A stretch of DNA of 64,000 nt, taken from Iphinoe sp. HA4291-MV1 (GTDB lineage: Bacteria; Cyanobacteriota; Cyanobacteriia; Cyanobacteriales; Nostocaceae). A model generated the notes under the pieces. That model was given only the letters and a program-made list of their open reading frames with translations. It had not been told where the DNA came from and did not search any database. Both the position numbers and the translations under genes were made by a program. The DNA lies in assembly GCA_019359415.1 (NCBI GenBank), contig JAHHHH010000017.1, positions 1-64,000 on the forward strand, in the 5' to 3' direction. Below are positions 24,881 to 33,196 of the stretch, in pieces; position 1 is the first letter of the stretch, and the number at the start of each line of letters is the position of its first letter.

Positions 24881-25717
24881 CTAGTGACGAGTTTGCTCTG
24901 CCCAAGGTGTCAAAATTTTGGAGACTAGCTTGAACACGTAATCGATGATCAATCCAATTAAGCCAATCAGGGCAATACAAAACAAGACTTTTTCTGTTTG
25001 TAAAAAACGTTGTGCTTGAATAATTCGATATCCCAAGCCATTTTGCGCAGCAACTAACTCAGCAATTACTAAATAATTCCAAGCTCCAGAAATGTTAACA
25101 CGCAGAGTATCTAATACGCTGGGAAACGTTGCTGGAATGATAACCTTAATCACCATATCCCAACGATTTGCTCCTAAAGTATAGGCAACATTAATCATTT
25201 CATCGGGGATAAATTTGACTGCATCGGCAACCATAAGGGCATTGTAGAGAACTACGCCTAAAAAGATGATGACTATTTTGGAAACTTCACCTAATCCTGC
25301 CCAAATTACTATCAGTGGGACAAAAGCTGTCACTGGCATATAGCGTACAGTCCCCACAATAGGACTGAACAAACTTTCCATACTTGGAAATGTCCCCATA
25401 GCAATCCCTATAGTCACCCCAATAAGACCAGCGATGAGAAAGCCCGCTAAAACACGACCGCAGCTTGCCAAAACATCAATAAATAGCTGTTCTTGGGCAA
25501 ACATAGTGAACCCAGATTGCAACACAGCAGTTGGCGTGGGTAAGAATATAGGAGTGACTAACCCGGTATAGCTGACGAAAGCCCACAGGATGAGCGGAAC
25601 AAACAGTGCTGCTACTGAAAGTAAAGCTCCTAACCTAGGGTGCAACTCTTGACGAATATTCCAAAATATTGAAGGTTTCAAATAGCGTTGGCGAGGGGAA
25701 GGAGGGGCTTTTGTCAT
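24881..25717 (-). CDS. ABC transporter permease (SsuC/TauC-like)
   Basis: A 278-residue inner-membrane protein with about six helices (LLSVAALFVPLILWAFVSY; VLAGFLIAGLIGVTIGIAMG; IGLIGLIIDYVFKL). The EAA-type loop contacting the ATPase is in YTLGANRWDMVIKVIIPATFPSVLDTLR. It belongs to the BPD_transp_1 family of the sulfonate/taurine/nitrate group. It is upstream of the binding-protein gene in the same operon and divergent from the ATPase gene, so the three parts of the transporter share one intergenic region. Confidence 0.88.
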   Translation of the reverse strand: MTKAPPSPRQRYLKPSIFWNIRQELHPRLGALLSVAALFVPLILWAFVSYTGLVTPIFLPTPTAVLQSGFTMFAQEQLFIDVLASCGRVLAGFLIAGLIGVTIGIAMGTFPSMESLFSPIVGTVRYMPVTAFVPLIVIWAGLGEVSKIVIIFLGVVLYNALMVADAVKFIPDEMINVAYTLGANRWDMVIKVIIPATFPSVLDTLRVNISGAWNYLVIAELVAAQNGLGYRIIQAQRFLQTEKVLFCIALIGLIGLIIDYVFKLVSKILTPWAEQTRH

Positions 25718-25790
25718 TGAAATTATCTATAAACTCAATCTATATTATTGATACTTTAGGCAAGTTGGGGCAATGGGCAATGGGACAAAA

Positions 25791-25832
25791 CTAATGACTA
25801 ATGACTAATGACTAATGACTAATGACTAATGA
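25791..25832. repeat. Heptanucleotide tandem repeat (CTAATGA)x6
   Basis: Six perfect copies of CTAATGA lie between the divergent permease and ATPase genes and run into the longer possible reading frame of the ATPase. Such short tandemly repeated heptamers are typical of heterocystous cyanobacteria. Copy number is likely variable between strains. Confidence 0.9.
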
Positions 25833-25855
25833 CTGAAAAGTTGGAGAATTCAAAT

Positions 25856-26695
25856 ATGACTCCGGATAATCGGATAACAGCGCAATCAAACCAAGACCAA
25901 GGTATAGTTCCTAGCGGGAGCGCTTTCCCTTGTTCTACTGAACCTCGATTAGAAGTGAGTCATTTATCTAAAAGCTTTAAAAACCAAGGGAAATCTTTAT
26001 TAGTTTTGCAAGATATTAATCTGCAACTTTTACAGAGTGAGTTTGTCTCGATTGTGGGAACGTCGGGTTGCGGTAAGTCAACGTTACTGAATATTATTGC
26101 TGGACTAGAAAAACCGACTTCTGGCGAAATTAAGGTTGATTCGGAAGTGGTAATCGGTCCAGGACCTGACCGAGGTATGGTCTTTCAGAATTACACGTTG
26201 TATCCTTGGCTGACTGTGGCGGAAAATATCGGCTTTGGATTGAGTTTGCACAAGATACCTTCATCCGAACAAAAGCAACGTATTAACTACTTTCTTGAAG
26301 TAGTGGGTTTAACGCGCTTTGCCAAAGCTTATCCGAAACAGTTGTCGGGAGGAATGAAGCAAAGAGTAGCGATCGCGCGTGCGTTAGCTAATAAACCATC
26401 AGTGCTGCTGATGGATGAACCCTTTGGGGCATTGGATGCACAAACAAAAGAGCAAATGCAGCTATTTTTATTGGACTTGTGGGAAAAAACCAAAACCACA
26501 ATTTTAATGATTACCCATGATATAGAGGAAGCAGTATTTCTATCCCAGCAGATTTATGTCATGAGTTCTCAGCCCGGTCAAATCCAGTGCCAGATTCCGG
26601 TAACGCTACCCCAAAAACGCAACCTGGACCTGAAATTAACGCCCTTATTTATCGAAATTAAACGACAAGTGCTGCACGCTTTACGATCTCAGTAA
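25856..26695 (+). CDS. ABC transporter ATP-binding protein (SsuB/TauB-like)
   Basis: ATG at 25856 is preferred: GGAG lies 9 nt upstream, whereas the earlier in-frame ATG at 25829 is inside the CTAATGA repeat. The 279-residue ATPase has Walker A GTSGCGKST, Q-loop MVFQNYTLYPW, signature LSGGMKQRVAIARAL, Walker B VLLMDEPFGALD and H-loop MITHD. It matches the nitrate/sulfonate/taurine subfamily and should energise the divergent permease and binding protein. The N-terminal 35 or so residues are variable and poorly conserved. Confidence 0.9.
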   Translation: MTPDNRITAQSNQDQGIVPSGSAFPCSTEPRLEVSHLSKSFKNQGKSLLVLQDINLQLLQSEFVSIVGTSGCGKSTLLNIIAGLEKPTSGEIKVDSEVVIGPGPDRGMVFQNYTLYPWLTVAENIGFGLSLHKIPSSEQKQRINYFLEVVGLTRFAKAYPKQLSGGMKQRVAIARALANKPSVLLMDEPFGALDAQTKEQMQLFLLDLWEKTKTTILMITHDIEEAVFLSQQIYVMSSQPGQIQCQIPVTLPQKRNLDLKLTPLFIEIKRQVLHALRSQ

Positions 26696-26789
26696 TGCCG
26701 TTTCACTTACATTTAACGCCTCGCGGAAGTCCCCACCTTCAATGTACTCTAATGGTAGGTATTGTGATAATTTTTCGGGTATTGTAGTT

Positions 26790-26975
26790 AGTGTCTTGAC
26801 CATCAATGCCATAAGCGAAAACCAAGCTAATAGGTATATGTTGCAAGAAAAAGTTTGGGTCTTGGGAACCAGGACTCCTGCCCTTGGAGGGAATGTGAGA
26901 CCAATAGAACTACGGAGTCCTGGAGGCTATTCCCGATGAATTGGGAAGCCCCGTCCGTCTTACGGCGGGGTAGTT
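26790..26975 (+). mobile_element. IS200/IS605-type right-end remnant
   Basis: A frame ending GTRTPALGGNVRPIELRSPG is followed by GAATTGGGAAGCCCCG and a GC hairpin (CCCCGTC...GGCGGGG) then GTAGTTCAC. This arrangement is the usual 3' end of cyanobacterial TnpB genes: TnpB C-terminal codons overlapping the omega-RNA/right-end hairpin. The catalytic part of TnpB is absent, so only the end survives. The hairpin may now serve as a bidirectional terminator between convergent genes. Confidence 0.5.
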
Positions 26976-29926
26976 CACTCAGCATCTTCTTGCAGATCTT
27001 GTGCAAGTGTTAACAGCTTGTTTAAGGACTTAGCCACTGTCATGACTTGTTCTGAGGTCTTACTGACAATATTGGCAACTTCCAGAACAGATTGGCTTGC
27101 GGAGTTTGAAGTTTTTGCTTGGACAGGAGCGCTCTGGACAAGCTCCTCGACTAGTTCTTTCATTTGGTCATTGATAGTGACAATCTGATTGAGCTTCTGC
27201 TGAGTTTCCTGCGCTAATTTAATTCCAGTCATCGCCTGTTCTGCCCCAGACTCCATAACAACAATAGCTTCATTGGCTTCTGTGTGAATTTCCGCAACGA
27301 GTGATTCTATTTCTGCAATACTTGCGTTCAATTGCTGCACTTGAGAAAGTGCTTTGTCAGCAAGCAAAGCAAATGTTTGACCAGCTTCTGGTGTGCGAGT
27401 CGCTTCAAGTGCCGTATTCATAGCTTGGAGCTTTATTTGAGATGTAATATGACTTATGAGGCTTACTACCTGGCAGAGCTTTTGGGAAGGTTGGTCTAGA
27501 CGCTTGACCTTCTCGGCAGCTTCCATAACTGTTACTTGGATATCACAGAAGTTGTCTAAAATCGGGTTCATGGACTCATGTCCATCCTGTACTATCTGAC
27601 TCAACCGCCGCTGTTGGAGTTCTGCTTGTTGGATACAAATCAGCATTCTCAAAGCCGAATCAGCTAACGTTTGAGTTTGATTGTAGGCATCTGTAACGGA
27701 CTCCATCTGGCTAAAAGCTTCTGTTGAAAGGGTTTGGGCAGCTGTTTCACTACTTCTGAGCAGTTCTGACACCTGACGCTGGAGTGTTTCTTTTTGTTGA
27801 CGCTGCTCGTAAGAGGTCGCTTCCGCAGATTGGTACGCCTGCTCTACCTGGTATAGGAGTTTGGCATGGTTGAGAGCAAATCCCACTTGCGTAGCTATCT
27901 GGGTGAATAAATCAACTTCATATTGCTGCCAATCACGAGGTCCAGAGCACTGATGTGCAATCAGTAAGCCAAATAGCTGGTTATCTTTAAGAATGGGCGC
28001 AACCAAATTTGCCTTGACAGCAAAGGGTTCGAGTTGTTTAATGTAACAAGCGTTCAAACCCGCTTCATAAATGTTATTAGTGGCTTGAACTCGAAGCGCT
28101 TGGTACTTTTCGACATAGCCCTTTGGGAAGCAGGTGTCTTTGATGTTAGCTCGTAACGCTTTCGGAAAACCTGGAATCACGGATTCGGCAATCACGGTTC
28201 CATACCAGTTGGTGTCAAAGCCATAAACGAGCACTCGGTCAGCACTCAGTGCTTTGCGAACTTCTTCAACAGTGGTTTTGAGCACATCCTCTTCGTTGAA
28301 CGACTCCTGAATGCGGCGGGTCATATCCGCAAGCAATTGAGTTCGCGCTCCTTCAGCATCGATTCTTTGAACGAGCCTAGCATGGTCAAGAGCAAATCCC
28401 ACTTGCGTCGCTATCTGAGTGAACAAATCAATTTCATACTGTTGCCAATTACGAGGTCCAGAGCACTCATGTGCAATCAATAAGCCAAATAGCTGGTTAT
28501 CTTTCAGAATGGGCGCAACTAAATTTGCCTTGACAGCAAAGTGTTCCAGTTGTTTAATGTAACAAGCGTTCAAACCCGCTTCATAAATGTTGTTGGTGGC
28601 TTGAACTCGACCATCTTGGTACTTTTCAACATAGCCCTTTGCAAAGCAAGAATCTTTGATTTCGGCTCGCAATGCTTTCGGAAAACCTGGAATCACGGAT
28701 TCTGCAATCACGGTTCCATGCCAGTTAGTGTCAAAGCCATAAACAAGCACTCGGTCAGCACTCAGGGTTTTGCGAACTTCTTCAACGGTGGTTTTAAGGA
28801 CATCCTCTTCGTTGAGCGATTCCCGAATGCGGCGGGTTATATCTATAAATACCTGAGCTTGATGGGCTTTTATATCTATCCGTTCTAGCAGCCTAGCATA
28901 GTCGAGAGCAAATCCCACTTGCGTAGCTATCTGGGCGAACAAATCAATTTCAGCCTGCTGCCAAAAGCGAGGTCCAGAACACTGATGTGCAATCAATAAG
29001 CCAAAGAGCTGGTCGTTCTTGAGAATGGGCGCGATGAGATTGGACTTGACAGCAAATCGCTCCAGTAACCCAATATGACAATCACCGAGATTAGCTTGAT
29101 AAATATTATCAATAGCACGAACACGACCATTTCGGTATTGTTCGACATACCCTCCTTGGAAACAGGGGTCTAAGATTGTAGTCCACAACATTTTCGGCAA
29201 ACCAGGTGCTGCTGATTCTTCTACAAAAGTTCCATCCCAGTTGGAATTGAAACGAAAGATAAGCACGCGGTCAATTCTTAAGGCTTGGCGAATTTCTTCA
29301 ACCGTTGTTCTAAAAACATCTTCTTCACTAAGCGATTTCCGAATACGGCGGGTGATGTTCATCAACATCTGGGAGCGTTCAGCTTCGGCTTCTTGTTTCC
29401 ATAGCAAATCCGGAAGCTGTTCTTTGATGAAGTCGATGTTTGTCTCTAAAGCAACCAGTTCATCTTTGCTGGCGATGGGAGTGTAAGTACCCACACTCTC
29501 TCGACGTAACCTATTCACCATAGTGGTAGAGACTGCAGCAGCACTCAGGACTGGGCGAATGGCGCGATTAACAACAATTGCAGCGATCGCACCTGCCAAC
29601 ACTGCTGTCGTCCCCGTTCCAATTAACAAGAGTGATAGTTGTCTGTATAGTGCAGCTTCTGTTTCTGCGAGACTTGTAGCACCCGCAAGTCTCGCTTGGG
29701 AAATCTGTTTAGCAGTCAATTGGCTGTTAATGTAGTAGGTGGCTGTCCCAACTGCCAACACGGGGAGCATACTGACAACTATAGCCCAAGCTATTGCCTT
29801 GGTCTTCAAGCTCCATTCCTGTCGCCCCTCCTGTTGAGGACGAGGAGACTCTTGAAGTTTTTTTGGCTGATTAATTGGCTGATTAAATTTTTGCTCGGCT
29901 TGCTTTTGAGAAGAAGACTGAGTCAT
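26975..29926 (-). CDS. PixJ-like chemotaxis receptor with three DXCF cyanobacteriochrome GAF domains
   Basis: A 983-residue membrane receptor. Two helices (about 46-64 and 98-120) flank a short outside loop, then a HAMP-like stretch. Three tandem GAF domains follow. Each has DXCF (DPCF 253-256, DSCF 425-428, DTCF 597-600) and a canonical bilin Cys 28 residues later (Cys283, Cys455, Cys627), the same separation as in TePixJ (494/522). GAF1 keeps Cys-His; GAF2 and GAF3 have Cys-Tyr. Units repeat every 172 residues. The C-terminal methyl-accepting-like coiled coil has a degenerate signalling tip (LEATRTPEAGQTFALLADKA). It probably controls phototaxis or light-dependent motility; no che genes are adjacent. 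Confidence 0.88.
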   Translation of the reverse strand: MTQSSSQKQAEQKFNQPINQPKKLQESPRPQQEGRQEWSLKTKAIAWAIVVSMLPVLAVGTATYYINSQLTAKQISQARLAGATSLAETEAALYRQLSLLLIGTGTTAVLAGAIAAIVVNRAIRPVLSAAAVSTTMVNRLRRESVGTYTPIASKDELVALETNIDFIKEQLPDLLWKQEAEAERSQMLMNITRRIRKSLSEEDVFRTTVEEIRQALRIDRVLIFRFNSNWDGTFVEESAAPGLPKMLWTTILDPCFQGGYVEQYRNGRVRAIDNIYQANLGDCHIGLLERFAVKSNLIAPILKNDQLFGLLIAHQCSGPRFWQQAEIDLFAQIATQVGFALDYARLLERIDIKAHQAQVFIDITRRIRESLNEEDVLKTTVEEVRKTLSADRVLVYGFDTNWHGTVIAESVIPGFPKALRAEIKDSCFAKGYVEKYQDGRVQATNNIYEAGLNACYIKQLEHFAVKANLVAPILKDNQLFGLLIAHECSGPRNWQQYEIDLFTQIATQVGFALDHARLVQRIDAEGARTQLLADMTRRIQESFNEEDVLKTTVEEVRKALSADRVLVYGFDTNWYGTVIAESVIPGFPKALRANIKDTCFPKGYVEKYQALRVQATNNIYEAGLNACYIKQLEPFAVKANLVAPILKDNQLFGLLIAHQCSGPRDWQQYEVDLFTQIATQVGFALNHAKLLYQVEQAYQSAEATSYEQRQQKETLQRQVSELLRSSETAAQTLSTEAFSQMESVTDAYNQTQTLADSALRMLICIQQAELQQRRLSQIVQDGHESMNPILDNFCDIQVTVMEAAEKVKRLDQPSQKLCQVVSLISHITSQIKLQAMNTALEATRTPEAGQTFALLADKALSQVQQLNASIAEIESLVAEIHTEANEAIVVMESGAEQAMTGIKLAQETQQKLNQIVTINDQMKELVEELVQSAPVQAKTSNSASQSVLEVANIVSKTSEQVMTVAKSLNKLLTLAQDLQEDAE

Positions 29927-31191
29927 AAACGAAATCTACTTTTGCTGCAAAAACTGATTGAGGACAAAGATGTCGGTTGCTACATTCAGTTCCTCAACTG
30001 GGGAGGTAGGGTAATGCACCTTTAGGATTGCTGCTGAGTCAAAAGTAGATTTAAACAGTTGCAACCTTGTCCTAACTTTATCTGGGGCTTTTGTGTAGGA
30101 GTGCGCTGACCATAAGCATGGGTAAAATTAGAGTTCGGTGCAACAATGGCAAAGTAGCTCTAAAATCCAGATGATATGGTTAGCTTTTTACTCCTTAGCC
30201 TTTCTGCCTCTCCTCAAGGGTCTGATGCTCCGAATTAGTAATTATTAGTAATACTATTTAGTAATACTATTAGTATCTTTAGTGTTTAACGTTATCAAAT
30301 GTATATTACATGATTGATTTCTTCAAGTAAAGTGTAAAAATGTGTCATTTTTTTAGGTGCAGCAAGTAGCTGGACAAAACACTTAAGTACTACTATTTTT
30401 CAAAAATATTGCAGTAGTGCAATAGATCCAGTATGCTCAAAAAGGCTAATCTCATAAATATGTCTAATATCAAGGGGTTAAGGTGAGGCGCTAAAAGCGA
30501 GGGTGAGGTTTTGAGTGAGATGTGTGTACACCCTAGCCCGCTTGCGGGGAGGGGTGCAGTCAACGTGGGAATCATAACTAATTAACCTGACATGATATCA
30601 GACAATTTTGGATTTGAGATTTTGGATAATGGAATTGATCCCACGGTGAAATCCGCTTTCTTGGGAATTTTGGATTTGAGATTTTCGATTGATTCCATGG
30701 ATAAATCCGCTTTCTTGTAGCATCAAGGAATCATTGGTTATCTGGCTGAAATGAAAATTTTTTTTGAGAATAATCTGAATTAACGGCAAGATAAAGCTCT
30801 GGATTTTAGTTTGCTACCCTATGACTATGGTCTACGAATCTAAAGATTGCTGTAAAGAAACCCCCAATCCTCTATTTTCAAAGAACTGGGGGAACTGGAG
30901 CATGAATACTTAGCAATTAATATTCGTAATCTTACCAACAACTCCATGACGGATATCAATTGCGCTTAAATTGATGAATCTTTTCTAATTACTCTGGTAT
31001 GAGAACAGTCTGCATTTGTTCCTAAATTTCATAGTCACTCCACTCATTTCTTAACTCTCGTTACTGCTGATTGCAATATCCCTATCGTAGGTGGTTCTCC
31101 TGATAGACCGTAGAAGCAAAAGTCCCAAACATATTGGGACAAAAGTAACTATAAATTCGTGACTTTTGTCATAGTCTCGCTGAGAACAGTT
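29927..31191. other. Long non-coding region
   Basis: About 1.26 kb without a convincing gene. It holds short AT repeats (TTAGTAATACTA around 30240-30275), a direct repeat of about 45 bp containing GGATTTGAGATTTT and AAATCCGCTTTCTTG (30609-30665 and 30670-30718), and an inverted ACAAAAGT/ACTTTTGT pair near 31140-31170. The receptor promoter lies at its left end. Confidence 0.55.
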
Positions 31192-31328
31192 AACTTGCCA
31201 TTAAAGAGAAAAAGGTTCTGCACCTCATTGCCATGAGGTTGAGTAATCGCGAGATTGCTCATACACTCTACATTCCAAAACGGACACTCATAAATCATGT
31301 AACGACTATTCTGAGTGAGTTACATTAG
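31192..31328 (+). pseudogene. LuxR/NarL-type helix-turn-helix remnant
   Basis: The frame ending at TAG 31326 reads LHLIAMRLSNREIAHTLYIP then KRTLINHVTTILSEL, a full GerE/LuxR DNA-binding helix-turn-helix. The line is preceded by an in-frame stop at 31191 and lacks the usual end of the domain and any receiver domain. It is the leftover of a response regulator or LuxR-type gene. Confidence 0.65.
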
Positions 31329-31370
31329 CACGATCTCAAATGAGCGGAGTTCAGTATTTTTATAACTGTT

Positions 31371-31802
31371 CTAGTAAACGTAAACTGCTCCACTTTCATC
31401 AAAGTTCAAAGTGATATCAGAAGCTCCTGCTTCAACTTGGTAAATTTGAACAGTGACAACATTACCATCCACGGCAATATCATCTCTGAGTTTGACTCTT
31501 TGCTGTAAAGCATTAACCAAAAGGTAATCAGGAACAGAAGTGTTACTGATTACAGCACTACCTCCTATTGGTAACTCTCCAATTCCCCCTTTCCCACTTG
31601 TCAAACCATATTGCAGGGGTAATCCTGTTTGGTTCACGAGCTTGATTTGTATAGGTTCATTTGGATTTTTCACCCGTGCTACAGGTTGCCAATATCCTGG
31701 TTGATATGTCCGTGCGGGTGGGTTTGCGGCGTTGGTGATTGTTGGAGTCACAAAGCTCAGAGCGGTAGTAAGTACAGCAGTTGCTAGAATTGGTAATTTC
31801 AT
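31371..31802 (-). CDS. Secreted hypothetical protein, 143 aa
   Basis: A clear signal peptide (KLPILATAVLTTALSFVTPTI, cleavage near TNAAN) precedes a mature part of about 118 residues rich in beta-strand pattern: PIQIKLVNQTGLPLQYGLTS, VPDYLLVNAL, VVTVQIYQVE, SDITLNFDESGAVYVY. No Cys and no membrane anchor, so a soluble periplasmic or extracellular protein. Similar small secreted proteins occur in cyanobacteria but no function is known to me. It stands alone. Confidence 0.65.
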   Translation of the reverse strand: MKLPILATAVLTTALSFVTPTITNAANPPARTYQPGYWQPVARVKNPNEPIQIKLVNQTGLPLQYGLTSGKGGIGELPIGGSAVISNTSVPDYLLVNALQQRVKLRDDIAVDGNVVTVQIYQVEAGASDITLNFDESGAVYVY

Positions 31803-31976
31803 TGTAACGACTCTAGAAGTTTAAAATATTTCTCATTACAAGAATTACCTACGAAACTCACCCCTGAAATCCTCCATTTGTATCACCCAGTTGGTCTAAA
31901 AATAGCGCAGTTTACAGCACATTGCAAGTAAATGAAGTACAGTACTGAGGTCTAAAAGGCAGACTCTAAGCCCTTT

Positions 31977-32345
31977 TTACTTTTGACTCCTGACGACTGA
32001 CGCCTCTATTCTGCTGTAAGATACAATTCCTCCTAAGAACTGGCTTAAGGCAGTGGTAAAGAGTTCAGGACACTCGATTTGGGGACTATGACCACAGTTA
32101 GGGATCAAGGCGAGTTGTCCTTGCTTTAGGTGGCTTGTGGCGTCTTTAGCTTGTTCTACTGGAAAAATCGGCGTTGCTGAATTGAAGTATGAAATTTTCA
32201 TTCTTTATTTTCACAACCCTTACCTTTGTGCCTTTGCGTCTACTCTGCGAGAACGGCTCCGCCGAATGCGTGAGGCTAAATCCATACTTTGAATCAGCAA
32301 CGCCGAAAAATCTTGTCATTGTGCAACGCCTCCTGACTTAGCGTC
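31977..32345 (-). pseudogene. Alpha/beta-hydrolase C-terminal fragment split by a MITE
   Basis: Removing the element at 32170-32304 and one copy of its 8-bp duplication restores a frame reading LHNDKIFPVEQAKDATSHL followed by QGQLALIPNCGHSPQIECPE, the acid-residue and catalytic-His (NCGHSP) region of alpha/beta-hydrolase-fold esterases or epoxide hydrolases. The nucleophile half is absent, cut off by the gene at 32349. The fragment was therefore truncated and also interrupted by a MITE. Confidence 0.7.
32170..32304. mobile_element. GGCGTTGCTGA MITE, copy 2 (135 bp) with 8-bp TSD
   Basis: Termini GGCGTTGCTGA and TCAGCAACGCC, inner AAGTATGAAATT against AAATCCATACTTT, and a perfect flanking duplication GAAAAATC at 32162-32169 and 32305-32312. 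It is inserted in the hydrolase remnant. Interior text (CCTTTGCGTCTACTCTGCGAGAACGG) is nearly identical to the copy at 39620. Confidence 0.85.
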
Positions 32346-32348
32346 CAC

Positions 32349-32888
32349 TTAAAGGTTGTCTGCGCTATGATTTGGTATGCAGACTTCACCATGGACATCA
32401 CCAGAATACCCTATTGGGTTGCCTTCTTGATTAAATTTAGCAAAGCCAGTACTGAAGATGACTCCTGTGGCTCCCTGAAATGTACCAGTGCTTTGTACCG
32501 GATCGATATCATTGAAATCAACAACTGCTCCATCTACTTTTGTACCAAAGTCTGCGCCCCCGGCAAGATTAGCTATATTAAAGTTTTTCAAAACAATTTT
32601 CCCTTTACTGGTTGTGATAGTTACGATTCCCAATGATGAGACTGTTGTGTTGTCTAAAGGTGGGGCTGGTTGCGTGCTAATAAGCTGATAAATATAATCA
32701 CCGCTGAAGAAACCTGCTCCCTTGATTACACCCACAATAGTGAATACACCACCAGTAGTACCATAATCTGTTATCTGAGAGTCATATTTACCTTTGACAG
32801 GTACGCAATTTGCTTTAACTTCAGAAGTTGCAGAAAGAACTCCTGCTGTTGCAATCAAAAGACTTGCTACAATAGTATATATTCTCAC
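32349..32888 (-). CDS. Secreted hypothetical protein, 179 aa
   Basis: A signal peptide (RIYTIVASLLIATAGVLS, cleavage near VKANC) leads to a Gly/Thr-rich, beta-strand-like mature protein with two Cys (NCVPVKGKY and GEVCIPNHS) that could form a disulfide closing the domain. Motifs such as GTTGGVFTIVGVIKG and VIFSTGFAKFNQEGN recall small beta-barrel or beta-sandwich exoproteins. No PEP-CTERM anchor. No function can be assigned. Confidence 0.65.
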   Translation of the reverse strand: MRIYTIVASLLIATAGVLSATSEVKANCVPVKGKYDSQITDYGTTGGVFTIVGVIKGAGFFSGDYIYQLISTQPAPPLDNTTVSSLGIVTITTSKGKIVLKNFNIANLAGGADFGTKVDGAVVDFNDIDPVQSTGTFQGATGVIFSTGFAKFNQEGNPIGYSGDVHGEVCIPNHSADNL

Positions 32889-33196
32889 TAGAAAATCTCC
32901 TGATCAAGGTGAATACCAAAAGCTCTTTACCTTATTTGGTATAAGAGCTTTACTTATATACTTGATATTAGGTAGCGGACAAATCAACTTATGCACTAAA
33001 TGCTTAATTGCTATCATTTTGCTTGATAATCAGCTTTGAAAAAGAAATCACTGCTACCACAGCAAACAGCCTCTTTGGGAAATCGCTCCTACAAAAATTA
33101 TGTTCTCAACCAGGGTTTTTGTCACATTTTTAAGTAACATTACAAAAACTAGAGGGTAGGGGAGGAGAAAGTACCTACACCCTAAACCCTAGATTC
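32889..33196. other. Intergenic region upstream of the secreted protein gene
   Basis: About 310 bp with no gene. It contains the promoter for the 179-aa secreted protein (minus strand) and the 3' flank of treS; an imperfect inverted TACCAAAAGCTCTT / AAGAGCTTTACTT-like pair lies around 32915-32955. Confidence 0.4.
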
